Source: Lentisphaerota bacterium (GTDB lineage: Bacteria; Verrucomicrobiota; Kiritimatiellia; RFP12; UBA1067). Taken from it: DNA of 5,415 bases. Shown piece by piece: positions 1-5,415 of the stretch. Position 1 is the first letter of the stretch. Every line of letters starts with the position of its first letter. The stretch lies in assembly GCA_022839525.1 (NCBI GenBank), contig JALHET010000155.1:1-5415 (forward strand), given 5' to 3'. Both the position numbers and the translations under genes were made by a program. The notes under the pieces were generated by a model. The model was not told where the DNA came from. It did no database searches and saw only the letters and a list, made by a program, of their open reading frames with translations.

Positions 1-939
1 TTTGGGTTTGTGCTCCAGCGCCAGTTTTTCGATCGCGCCGTAATCGAGCACTTCGGTTTCGGGCGAGACGCAGTACGGAACGATGTTGAAGAGCTGTCCG
101 GAAAAATTGACCGGGCTGCCGTGCGACAGGTGACCGCCTTGGTCAAGGCTCATGGACAGGATGGTGTCGCCGGGTTTGAGCACCGAGAAATAAACCGCCA
201 TGTTGGCCGAACTTCCGCAGTGCGGCTGGACATTGGCATGTTCCGCGCCGAAAAGCTTTTTGGCGCGCTCAATGGCGAGCGTCTCGGCGGTGTCCGCGGG
301 GATGCACCCGCTGTACCAGCGCTTCCCCGGATAGCCTTCGGCGTATTTGTTGGTCAACACGCAGCCGGAGGCTTCGCGCACGGCGCGCGTGACGGTGTTT
401 TCGGAGGCGATCAGGTTGATGGTGCTGTCTTCCTGATTGATCTGGCCGAGAATGGCGGCATGCACTTCCGGATCGGCTTTGGCGAGGTGGGAGACTTCGG
501 CGAGCCGGTTCGCACGCTCGACCTTGCAGACGCGCCGCTGGTGGCGGGGCTCGTTGGAGAAAGGGGTTTCGAGGAAGGCGCGTGCGATGGCAACGGCATC
601 CCCGGGCGCGGTTGTCCCGGCAAGGACCAGAACGTTCGAGTCGTTATGTGCGCGGGTCTTCTGGGCGACCTCCGGGGAGTTGCACAGCGCAGCCCGGACG
701 CCGGCGAAACGGTTTGCCGTGATGGCCATGCCGATACCCGTCGTGCAAACCAGAATCGCGGCATCCGCTTTGCTTTCCACGATCTGTTCGGCCGCCTGAA
801 TGGCGTAGTCCGGATAATCGGTGGAATCGGCTGTAAAGGTGCCGAGATCCGTCACTTGACCGGGACGCGTTTCAAGAAAGGAGAGAAGGGCGTTTTTGAC
901 GGCCAGGCCGCCATGGTCGCAACCGAGAACAAGTTTCAT
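1..939 (-). CDS. Fused ribose-5-phosphate isomerase B / serine hydroxymethyltransferase (5' part, cut by the left edge)
   Basis: This is one open frame of 313 codons with no stop up to the window edge. Residues 1-140 are a complete RpiB domain, which interconverts ribulose 5-phosphate and ribose 5-phosphate in the cytoplasm. It has the GCDHGG start (D8, H9), catalytic-type C65 in LVCTTGIG, H98 in AHNDSN, and phosphate-binding arginines R132 and R136 in RHQRRV. After a short linker of about 12 residues, SHMT begins near residue 153. It shows LIASEN (176-181), [13 protein letters not shown] (197-209), the QPHCGSSAN cofactor loop (238-246), the PLP-stacking H270 in GGHLSHG, and SPVNFSG. This SHMT stretch matches roughly residues 7-169 of E. 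coli GlyA. The PLP-binding lysine and C-terminal domain lie outside the window. SHMT makes glycine and methylene-tetrahydrofolate from serine. The start ATG at 939 has GGAG five bases upstream. The gene follows the TIM-barrel gene by 41 nt, so a shared transcript is likely. The domain calls are firm; that both activities work is inference. Confidence 0.93.
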   Translation of the reverse strand, partial: MKLVLGCDHGGLAVKNALLSFLETRPGQVTDLGTFTADSTDYPDYAIQAAEQIVESKADAAILVCTTGIGMAITANRFAGVRAALCNSPEVAQKTRAHNDSNVLVLAGTTAPGDAVAIARAFLETPFSNEPRHQRRVCKVERANRLAEVSHLAKADPEVHAAILGQINQEDSTINLIASENTVTRAVREASGCVLTNKYAEGYPGKRWYSGCIPADTAETLAIERAKKLFGAEHANVQPHCGSSANMAVYFSVLKPGDTILSMSLDQGGHLSHGSPVNFSGQLFNIVPYCVSPETEVLDYGAIEKLALEHKPK

Positions 940-944
940 GTCCG

Positions 945-948
945 CTCC
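945..948 (-). promoter_or_regulatory. Ribosome binding site of the rpiB-glyA fusion gene
   Basis: GGAG (within CGGAGC) on the minus strand lies five bases before the ATG at 939. It supports this start, which places the RpiB GCDHGG motif at residue 6, where the family has it. Confidence 0.6.
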
Positions 949-980
949 GAATGGTGTTGAAGATCCGCGCGCCGGCTGCG

Positions 981-1871
981 TTAACGCGTGGCGTCCATAA
1001 TGCCCCGGAAGTAACCGATCGACTCCGCAATGCCGGTGAGCGGGTCTGTCATATCCTTTTCGTACTCCAGACTGCACACGCCGCTGTATTTGACTTTACG
1101 AAGCGCGCGCACGACGGCGGTCATGTCGATCATGCCGCGCGGCATTTCGATGCCTTTCCCGCTCTTGGAGGGCGCGGTCACATTCTTGATGTGGATGTCA
1201 TAGATACGGTCGGCATAGTCCAGAATAGCCTTGACGGGGTCTTTGCCGTCGCGGAACTGGTGCCCGATGTCCAGACAGAGGCCGACGCGCGGGTCAAGGT
1301 CTTTGATCAGCTCCATGCCGCTTTCCGCACTTGGAAAGTTTTCCGGCATGTCGGGGCCGTGGTTGTGGATCGCGAAGTTGATGTCGTACTCTTTGACCTT
1401 CTCGTTCACGAACTTCAAAATCTTGGGGGAGGCGACATACCGCTTTCCCTCTTTGATGGCGGGCACGCCGACCAGCGTCCGGGTGCCGACCCGCTTGGCA
1501 TACGCGAAGGCTGCGCTGACGGCCTCTTCGGTCATCACGTAAATCGGGCCGACGCCATAGCCGGTGACGCCGAAGCCCTTGCATTTCTCATGAAACGCGG
1601 CGATCTCTTGATCCGTGCTTTTCATCGGCAGATGGAAATCCTTGATGCACAAATAGTGGACATCGACCTTCTTGAGCATTTCGAGGGTCTGGTCGAGGTT
1701 GAACTTGTAGAACGTGTAGCCCGCGATACCGAGGCGGAAGGTGTCGGCCGGGGTGTTTGTGCCGGCTGCGGCCGGTTGCGCCTGGGCGCGGCGTGTGAAA
1801 AGTGCCGGGGCGGCGGTGGCGGCAGCCAATCCCAAACCTGTCCGGCTAAAAAAGGAACGGCGTGTTGTCAT
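981..1871 (-). CDS. Tat-exported sugar phosphate isomerase/epimerase-like TIM-barrel protein
   Basis: This 296-residue protein belongs to the xylose-isomerase-like TIM-barrel superfamily (AP endonuclease family 2 fold). The N-terminus is a twin-arginine signal: TRRSFFSR at 3-10, an Ala/Leu-rich hydrophobic stretch to about residue 25, and an AQA cleavage site near 29-31. The mature protein should therefore fold in the cytoplasm and be exported to the periplasm. The barrel starts near residue 45. Characteristic segments are IKDFHLP (76-82), GVGPIYV (106-112), AIHNHGP (167-173), CLDIGH (199-204), DIHIKNV (225-231) and SLEYEKD (267-273). D201, H204, H227 and E269 are likely metal or substrate ligands, with H169 or H171 also possible. 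Members of this superfamily isomerise or epimerise sugars; the substrate here cannot be read from the sequence. The ATG at 1871 has a strong ribosome site. It is the first gene of a probable two-gene unit with the downstream rpiB-glyA fusion. The fold and export signal are well supported; the function is general only. Confidence 0.88.
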   Translation of the reverse strand: MTTRRSFFSRTGLGLAAATAAPALFTRRAQAQPAAAGTNTPADTFRLGIAGYTFYKFNLDQTLEMLKKVDVHYLCIKDFHLPMKSTDQEIAAFHEKCKGFGVTGYGVGPIYVMTEEAVSAAFAYAKRVGTRTLVGVPAIKEGKRYVASPKILKFVNEKVKEYDINFAIHNHGPDMPENFPSAESGMELIKDLDPRVGLCLDIGHQFRDGKDPVKAILDYADRIYDIHIKNVTAPSKSGKGIEMPRGMIDMTAVVRALRKVKYSGVCSLEYEKDMTDPLTGIAESIGYFRGIMDATR

Positions 1872-1879
1872 GGGTAATT

Positions 1880-1885
1880 CTCCTT
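1880..1885 (-). promoter_or_regulatory. Strong ribosome binding site of the TIM-barrel gene
   Basis: AAGGAG on the minus strand lies eight bases before the ATG at 1871, a near-consensus Shine-Dalgarno site at good spacing. It fixes the start so that the twin-arginine motif sits at residues 4-5. Confidence 0.8.
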
Positions 1886-1897
1886 AAAATGAATGTG

Positions 1898-1911
1898 CCG
1901 TTTGTAAACGG
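1898..1911. promoter_or_regulatory. Operator-like inverted repeat over the -10 box
   Basis: CCGTTT and AAACGG are perfect 6-bp inverted arms around a 2-bp centre (GT). The repeat covers the predicted -10 box (1901-1906) completely, as expected for a repressor site. The arms resemble the half-sites bound by LacI-type or similar dimeric regulators, but no regulator gene is in the window. It is not followed by a T-run, so it is a poor terminator candidate. The palindrome is seen; its operator role is inferred. Confidence 0.35.
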
Positions 1912-1929
1912 GACAGGTCGTAAAGTCAA
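1901..1929 (-). promoter_or_regulatory. Sigma70-type promoter for the TIM-barrel / rpiB-glyA unit
   Basis: On the minus strand, a -35 box TTGACT (1924-1929) is followed after 17 bases by TACAAA (1901-1906). The -35 matches TTGACA in five of six positions and the -10 matches TATAAT in four of six, with optimal spacing. It lies 30 bases upstream of the start codon at 1871, between the end of mtaB and the TIM-barrel gene. That suggests the TIM-barrel gene starts its own transcript rather than only reading through from cysK-mtaB. Confidence 0.55.
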
Positions 1930-1930
1930 G

Positions 1931-1940
1931 TGCAATTGCA
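1931..1940. repeat. 10-bp perfect palindrome next to the -35 box
   Basis: TGCAATTGCA is a perfect palindrome placed one base upstream of the -35 box at 1924-1929. It could be an activator half-site or chance. As an RNA hairpin it would have almost no loop, so it is unlikely to terminate the mtaB transcript. Confidence 0.25.
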
Positions 1941-1961
1941 GGGTTGGCGGGCGAATTCCTT

Positions 1962-3209
1962 TCAGGGCAGCCGTGCGGTCAGGGTTCCGTTCTCAGCCTG
2001 ATAAGGCACGCATGTGACCAGTCTGGAAATCAGCGTGGCGGGCACGTTGCTGATGTGGCAGTCGAGGTATTCCCCGGTCCAGCCTTGCGCATATCCGGCG
2101 GGGTCGAGCTTTTCCACCAGCACGCGGACAGGGCGTCCGACGAAGGCCTGCGCGAACGCGGCGCGTTTGCGTCCCTTCAGCCGGATCAGCTCTGTTGCCC
2201 GGCGTTTGCGTTCCGGTTCGGGCACGGCCGGTGCGAACGTTGCCGCAGGTGTGCCGGGGCGTTCGCTGTAGGGGAAGACGTGCAGGTTACCGAAGGGGAA
2301 CCTGTCGATCAGCGCGCGTGTGTTTCCGAACGCCTCCTCCGACTCTCCCGGAAAGCCCGTGATGATGTCGGCCCCCAAGCCGAGGAGGGGCATCAGGCGC
2401 AGGGCTTCGCTCAAGGTCTCCGCGATTTCTTCCGCTTTGTACCGGCGCCCCATGCGGGCGAGTACGGCGTTGTCCCCGCTCTGGATGGGCAAATGGAGAA
2501 ACGGGCAGAAGACGGGATTCGCCGCCATCAGTGCCGCGACGTCACGCTCGACGGTGCCGGGTTCGATGGAGCCGAGACGCAACCGCCCCAATCCCGGCAA
2601 GGAGGCCAAAGCGGACAGGAGCCCGACGAGATCGTGCGGCCCGTCCCTGTAGCACGCGATGTTGCACCCGGTCACCACAATCTCCTCGAAGCCGGCCTCG
2701 ATAAACGCCTGCGCATCGCGGATGCAAGCGTCAAAGGGACGGCTATACGGTTGGCCGCGCGTGTGCGGCACAATGCAGTACGCGCAGAAGAAATCGCACC
2801 CGTCTTGGATTTTCAGCAAGGCGCGTTTGATGGAGCGTGCGGGAACGGTCTGCCCGGAACCGGGGGGGACTCCCAGATGCCGCTGCACGATTGAAACCAG
2901 CTCGCTTTTCTGGCCTCGCGGCACGATGAGGTTCACGCCCAGTGCGCGCAGGGTGCCGGGTTTGACAACCTCGACGGCACATCCCGACAGGACCAGCACC
3001 GTGTCCGGCTTCTTTCTCCGCAGTGCCCGGATCAGTTTCAGGCATTCGTTCTCGGCGGCCTGAGTCACGGCGCATGTGTGAAGCACGGCAATGTCGGCGG
3101 GGGCGTCGAAGGGGACGCGCAGAAAGCCAGCCGCGGCGAAATCCGCCTCGAACTGTGCGCTCTCTGCCCGGTTCAGGCGGCAGCCGAAGGTTTTGAAGGA
3201 GACCGTCAT
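1962..3209 (-). CDS. mtaB: tRNA (N6-threonylcarbamoyladenosine(37)-C2)-methylthiotransferase, MtaB type
   Basis: This 415-residue radical-SAM methylthiotransferase is of normal family length. It converts t6A at position 37 of tRNAs to ms2t6A, using S-adenosylmethionine and iron-sulfur clusters. Three domains are visible. The N-terminal methylthiotransferase domain carries cluster cysteines C10 (KTFGCRLN), C46 (HTCAVT) and C77 (LSGCAV). The radical-SAM domain has the CxxxCxxC motif C138, C142 and C145 (GCDFFCAYC), then PHTRGQPYSRP. LHLPIQSG and ITGFPGE follow, and HVFPYSERPGTPA matches Bacillus YqeV/MtaB closely. The last 60 residues or so are a TRAM-like RNA-binding domain. The FKTFGCRLN start and RPGTPA favour MtaB over MiaB or RimO. 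The ATG at 3209 has no clear Shine-Dalgarno site. It lies 24 bases after the cysK stop in the same frame, and no in-frame alternative start exists between them, so coupling to cysK translation is likely. Confidence 0.92.
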   Translation of the reverse strand: MTVSFKTFGCRLNRAESAQFEADFAAAGFLRVPFDAPADIAVLHTCAVTQAAENECLKLIRALRRKKPDTVLVLSGCAVEVVKPGTLRALGVNLIVPRGQKSELVSIVQRHLGVPPGSGQTVPARSIKRALLKIQDGCDFFCAYCIVPHTRGQPYSRPFDACIRDAQAFIEAGFEEIVVTGCNIACYRDGPHDLVGLLSALASLPGLGRLRLGSIEPGTVERDVAALMAANPVFCPFLHLPIQSGDNAVLARMGRRYKAEEIAETLSEALRLMPLLGLGADIITGFPGESEEAFGNTRALIDRFPFGNLHVFPYSERPGTPAATFAPAVPEPERKRRATELIRLKGRKRAAFAQAFVGRPVRVLVEKLDPAGYAQGWTGEYLDCHISNVPATLISRLVTCVPYQAENGTLTARLP

Positions 3210-3233
3210 GGCGGGGTACCGGGTGCGGCGGCG

Positions 3234-4175
3234 TTAAGCGAACAGCGGGGTGGAAAGGTACCGCTCCCCCGAGTCCGGCAGGATCACGACAATCAGCTTG
3301 CCGGCAAAGGCGTCTTCGGCGGCCAGGCGCAGCGCGGCGGCCACGGCGGCGCCGCACGAGATGCCGGAGAGGAGCCCCTCTTCGCGGGCCAGGCGACGGG
3401 CTGTGTCAAGCGCCTCTTGCGTGCCGACCGGCATAATCCGGGAGATGAGGGAGAAATCGACCACCTGCGGGATGAAGTTCGCTCCGATCCCCTGGATGCC
3501 GTGTGCGGATGGCTCGATCGGTCTGCCGGACGCGCGCTGCGTAAGCAGCGGGCTTTCGGCGGGTTCAACGGCCACCACTTGCACATCCGCGCCGACGGTT
3601 TTTAAGTAACGGCCGATTCCGGCGATTGTTCCGCCCGTGCCCACCCCTGCGACGACGGCGGCGACTTTGCCGTCGGTTTGCGACCAGATTTCCGGGCCGG
3701 TCGTACGTTCGTGGATGAGCGGGTTGGCGGGGTTGGAAAACTGGTTAGGCATGAAAAACCGGTGTTCCGCTCCGGAGAGCAGCTCCTGCGCTTTCTGAAC
3801 GGCGCCCCTCATGCCGGATGCGGCGGGGGTCAGGACAAGGTTGGCACCGAGGGCGGAGAGGACGCGGCGCCGTTCGAGGCTCATGTTCTCCGGCATCGTC
3901 AGCGTGACGGGATACCCGCGCGCGGCACCCACCATGGCGAGCGCGATACCGGTGTTGCCGCTGGTGGGCTCGACGAGACTCATGCCGGGTCTGAGTGTCC
4001 CGTCGCGCTCAGCCTCCCAGACCATGGAGGCGGCTGTGCGGCACTTGACCGAGTAGGAGGGGTTGCGGCCTTCCACCTTGGCGAGCACGGTGGCCCCTAA
4101 CCCTTTTGTCACCGTATTGAGCCGCACGAGAGGGGTGTTCCCGACTGACAGCGAATTGTCCGTGAAATAAGGCAT
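3234..4175 (-). CDS. cysK: Cysteine synthase A (O-acetylserine sulfhydrylase)
   Basis: This 313-residue PLP enzyme makes cysteine from O-acetylserine and sulfide in the cytoplasm. It aligns over nearly its whole length with E. coli CysK. PLP-binding K44 lies in NPSYSVKCR, the substrate loop TSGNTG is at 71-76, and the phosphate-binding glycine loop GVGTGGT is at 177-183. QFSNPANP is at 145-152, and GISCGAA at 271-277 supplies the serine near the pyridine nitrogen (S273; the next residue is C where E. coli has S). The end, [15 protein letters not shown], stops about ten residues short of the E. coli protein, trimming only the C-terminal tail. These features favour CysK over cystathionine beta-synthase or CysM. 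The ATG at 4175 has GGGAG six bases upstream. It is the first gene of a probable cysK-mtaB operon. No SAM or T-box riboswitch was recognised in the 182-nt upstream gap. Confidence 0.94.
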   Translation of the reverse strand: MPYFTDNSLSVGNTPLVRLNTVTKGLGATVLAKVEGRNPSYSVKCRTAASMVWEAERDGTLRPGMSLVEPTSGNTGIALAMVGAARGYPVTLTMPENMSLERRRVLSALGANLVLTPAASGMRGAVQKAQELLSGAEHRFFMPNQFSNPANPLIHERTTGPEIWSQTDGKVAAVVAGVGTGGTIAGIGRYLKTVGADVQVVAVEPAESPLLTQRASGRPIEPSAHGIQGIGANFIPQVVDFSLISRIMPVGTQEALDTARRLAREEGLLSGISCGAAVAAALRLAAEDAFAGKLIVVILPDSGERYLSTPLFA

Positions 4176-4181
4176 GAGAGT

Positions 4182-4186
4182 CTCCC
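4182..4186 (-). promoter_or_regulatory. Ribosome binding site of cysK
   Basis: GGGAG on the minus strand lies six bases before the ATG at 4175. It supports a start giving the family-typical N-terminus [17 protein letters not shown]. Confidence 0.65.
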
Positions 4187-4198
4187 AAAAGTTCTTTC

Positions 4199-4204
4199 AT
4201 CATA
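4199..4204 (-). promoter_or_regulatory. Possible -10 box upstream of cysK
   Basis: TATGAT on the minus strand matches the TATAAT consensus in five of six positions, 23 bases upstream of the cysK start. No convincing -35 box lies at 16-18 bases spacing (the sequence there is TTTCTC-like). It may be a weak or activator-dependent promoter, or chance. Confidence 0.3.
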
Positions 4205-4281
4205 CCTGATCCGGTTGGTGCGAGAAAGCGTTTTCGGCCTTCCCTGAACGGGAGGAAACCGGTAAACAAAAGAACGCTAAA

Positions 4282-4299
4282 CCTGCATGCGTCATGCGG
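4282..4299 (-). terminator. Weak candidate terminator after the HAD gene
   Basis: Read on the minus strand, CCGCATG and CATGCAGG form a seven-pair stem with one bulged A and a 3-base loop. A T-rich but interrupted stretch follows (TTTAGCGTTCTTTTG). It lies about 60 bases past the HAD stop codon and before cysK, so it could separate the two transcripts. The T-run is poor, so the call is tentative. Confidence 0.25.
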
Positions 4300-4357
4300 T
4301 GGCAAGGGCGAGGTGGTTCATGGTGCTGGATACAGCGAAGCCTACGGTGGGAGGGTG

Positions 4358-4996
4358 TCAGACCTTCATCCATGCCGGCACTTCGGCGAGGCTGCGCAGA
4401 ACCGGGGTTCCGCTGTTTGCGAGACGCGCGTAAGACTGGTGGCCTTGGGCGATGAGGAGACAGGGTATGCCTAGGGCTGCGGCCACTTCATGATCGTGCA
4501 GCGAGTCGCCGATCATCAGGACGGCGTCTTGGGGAAAGCCGAGACGGTTCAAAAGAAGGCGGCCGAGTTCCAGTTTCGAATGCCCGTAAAGGTTGTCAAC
4601 CCCGCAGATGTTGTTGAAGAAGCGGGTGACATGATAGCCGGTCAGCATGGATTCGAGGATCGTCTGCTCGGAGGCCGAGAGGACGGATTGCCCGATCCCG
4701 GCCTGCTGGATGGCGGTGAGCGTGCGCGCGGCATGCGTGTGAAGGCGCAGCGTGGTGTCGGCCAGGAAACGGTCGTGGAACTCACGCGCCATCGCGTCCC
4801 AGTTTTCTTCTTCCAGCCGGAACCCCACGGCACGGTAGAAAGACTTGACCGGGAAACAGAAAACCTCGCGGTAAGTGGCAAGGTCAAGGGGGGGCAGGCG
4901 GCGGGCGCCCAGCATGGCGTTGACGGCATTGACGCCCGCCTGGGTGTCGTCGAGCAGGGTGCCGTTCCAGTCCCAGATGATGTGTTGAAAACGCAT
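4358..4996 (-). CDS. HAD-superfamily phosphatase, phosphoglycolate-phosphatase-like
   Basis: This 212-residue haloacid-dehalogenase-type hydrolase probably removes phosphate from a small metabolite in the cytoplasm. Motif I is WDWNGTLLDD (8-17), with nucleophile D9. Motif II is S107 in VLSASE, motif III is K141 in HSKLELG, and motif IV is GDSLHDHE (163-170) with D164 and D168. A helical cap (about 18-90) carries YREVFCFPVKSFY. The ending LIAQGHQSYARL resembles HAD proteins often labelled phosphoglycolate phosphatase. Motif I has N11 where the general-acid Asp is usual, a variant I recall from DWNGT-type HADs. The start at 4996 is chosen because motif I begins at residue 8. An in-frame ATG at 5128 would add 44 residues without recognisable family sequence. 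Neither start has a clear Shine-Dalgarno site. The gene stands alone between cysK (182 nt downstream) and a divergent gene. The substrate is unknown. Confidence 0.85.
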   Translation of the reverse strand: MRFQHIIWDWNGTLLDDTQAGVNAVNAMLGARRLPPLDLATYREVFCFPVKSFYRAVGFRLEEENWDAMAREFHDRFLADTTLRLHTHAARTLTAIQQAGIGQSVLSASEQTILESMLTGYHVTRFFNNICGVDNLYGHSKLELGRLLLNRLGFPQDAVLMIGDSLHDHEVAAALGIPCLLIAQGHQSYARLANSGTPVLRSLAEVPAWMKV

Positions 4997-5062
4997 GGCA
5001 GAGAAGGGGGGGATGCTTACCCCATACCGCACGGCCGCGTACGGAAGGGTATAACGCGGGCA

Positions 5063-5103
5063 ATAGTACCAAACGCCGCCGCATACCGCCAACGATATTG
5101 GCG
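5063..5103. promoter_or_regulatory. Inverted repeat and possible weak promoter upstream of the HAD gene
   Basis: CGCCAA (5087-5092) and TTGGCG (5098-5103) are perfect 6-bp inverted arms around a 5-base centre, inside the divergent intergenic region. On the minus strand the first arm reads TTGGCG, a partial -35 match. It is followed after 18 bases by TACTAT (5063-5068), a partial -10 match, 66 bases before the HAD start. The repeat would then sit over the -35 region. Both matches are weak; the palindrome itself is plain. Confidence 0.25.
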
Positions 5104-5198
5104 TCCCGCCGTTCCCGGCCTCGCGCATGGCAGATGGGACCCTTTGAACGTGGAACGCGAAATCCCCTCACAGCCTCCCATTGATACTACGTTCGGGA

Positions 5199-5228
5199 TT
5201 GACTCCTTTCACCGCACGCCTGCATAAT
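5199..5228 (+). promoter_or_regulatory. Sigma70-type promoter for the plus-strand secreted-protein gene
   Basis: TTGACT (5199-5204) and CATAAT (5223-5228) each match the -35 and -10 consensus in five of six positions, with an 18-base spacer. Transcription would start near 5235, about 20 bases before the ATG at 5255, giving a short leader that still contains the ribosome site. Confidence 0.6.
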
Positions 5229-5242
5229 AACAGAACAAAGGG

Positions 5243-5247
5243 GGGAG
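5243..5247 (+). promoter_or_regulatory. Ribosome binding site of the secreted-protein gene
   Basis: GGGAG, in the run AAAGGGGGGAG, lies seven bases before the ATG at 5255. It is the best evidence that this short, edge-cut frame is a real gene start. Confidence 0.7.
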
Positions 5248-5254
5248 ATCAATC

Positions 5255-5415
5255 ATGCGAACGGTTCACGCTGAAGAAAAGGTTTGTCGCCTTCAAAAAA
5301 TTGCGGTGCTCGCCATGCTCTTTTGTGTGACGGCGGCGCCCGTCTCTCGCGGGGAGGCGAAAATTCCGGGGAGCCTGTCCATCGAGTGCGACACGTTCTC
5401 GTACGGGATTGATCC
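5255..5415 (+). CDS. Secreted or envelope protein of unknown function, N-terminal fragment
   Basis: The frame is open from the ATG at 5255 to the right edge (53 full codons). It has the build of a Sec signal peptide: a charged start of about 15 residues (MRTVHAEEKVCRLQK), a hydrophobic core IAVLAMLFCVTAA (16-28), and a polar stretch PVSRGEAK where cleavage may occur after the Ala of GEA. The visible mature part, IPGSLSIECDTFSYGID, is too short to name a family, although it looks like the first strand of a beta-rich extracellular domain. A cysteine in the core (C24) is not followed by a lipobox-like context I would trust. A promoter and ribosome site directly upstream support the start. A second in-frame ATG at 5315 lies inside the core and is less likely. 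The gene is divergent from the HAD gene. Reading the sequence beyond the edge is needed for any function. Confidence 0.72.
   Translation, partial: MRTVHAEEKVCRLQKIAVLAMLFCVTAAPVSRGEAKIPGSLSIECDTFSYGID

Noticed and set aside
463..465. Possible internal GTG start for a separate glyA
   Set aside because: It lies inside the SHMT N-terminal arm with no ribosome site upstream, and the frame is continuous with RpiB.
10..960. Long plus-strand open frame of 316 codons
   Set aside because: It lies exactly opposite the rpiB-glyA fusion. Its translation shows no family motif, while the minus strand carries dense catalytic motifs. It is an antisense shadow typical of GC-rich coding DNA.
951..1877. Long plus-strand open frame of 308 codons
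   Set aside because: Antisense to the Tat-signal TIM-barrel gene, which has a strong ribosome site and clear motifs. No support on the plus strand.
1944..2894. Long plus-strand open frame of 316 codons
   Set aside because: Antisense to mtaB. No ribosome site or recognisable domain.
4231..4260. Hairpin TCCC-TGAAC-GGGA as a terminator or leader structure before cysK
   Set aside because: Only four pairs before a mismatch and no T-run.
4009..4305. 98-codon minus-strand frame spanning the cysK start and its upstream gap
   Set aside because: It overlaps the certain cysK N-terminus in another frame. It has no motif and shows no coding signal in the gap portion.
4997..5128. 44-residue N-terminal extension of the HAD protein from an upstream ATG
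   Set aside because: The extension has no family sequence and would put motif I at residue 53 instead of 9. It also covers the inverted repeat and candidate promoter. The downstream ATG fits the family, although neither start has a ribosome site.
4490..5227. Plus-strand open frame of 245 codons
   Set aside because: Mostly antisense to the HAD gene. It runs over the plus-strand promoter of the secreted-protein gene and has no recognisable domain.
5190..5412. Near-identical 13-bp direct repeat, 5190-5202 and 5400-5412 (12 of 13 bases match)
   Set aside because: A few such matches are expected by chance in 5.4 kb. The second copy lies within coding sequence.

Overview
The window carries five protein genes on the minus strand and the start of one on the plus strand. 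It is GC-rich, gene-dense bacterial chromosome. I saw no RNA gene, insertion sequence, CRISPR array, phage gene or plasmid gene. Two features suggest the Planctomycetes-Verrucomicrobia-Lentisphaerae-Kiritimatiellota group: a sugar-isomerase-like TIM barrel with a twin-arginine signal, and the overall mix of genes. This is an inference from gene style, and no taxonomic marker is present.

Layout, left to right. Positions 1-939 (minus) hold the 5' part of one long frame in which a complete ribose-5-phosphate isomerase B (RpiB) domain runs straight into serine hydroxymethyltransferase (SHMT, GlyA); the left edge cuts it. Positions 981-1871 (minus) encode the Tat-exported TIM-barrel protein, 41 nt upstream of the fusion gene and probably cotranscribed with it. 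The spacer 1872-1961 holds a good sigma70-type promoter with a 6-bp-arm inverted repeat over its -10 box. Positions 1962-3209 (minus) encode an MtaB-type radical-SAM tRNA methylthiotransferase, and 3234-4175 (minus) encode cysteine synthase (CysK). These two form a second probable operon with cysK first. Positions 4358-4996 (minus) encode a HAD phosphatase. A divergent intergenic region of 258 nt follows, then a secreted-protein gene begins at 5255 (plus) and leaves the window on the right.

How the genes relate. CysK and SHMT both act around serine: CysK uses O-acetylserine to make cysteine, and SHMT converts serine to glycine plus a folate one-carbon unit. RpiB supplies or consumes ribose 5-phosphate. 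MtaB installs sulfur on tRNA, so its place behind cysK may be a sulfur link. The HAD enzyme could be a phosphoglycolate-phosphatase relative. The most notable feature is the RpiB-SHMT fusion, which places two metabolic enzymes on one chain.
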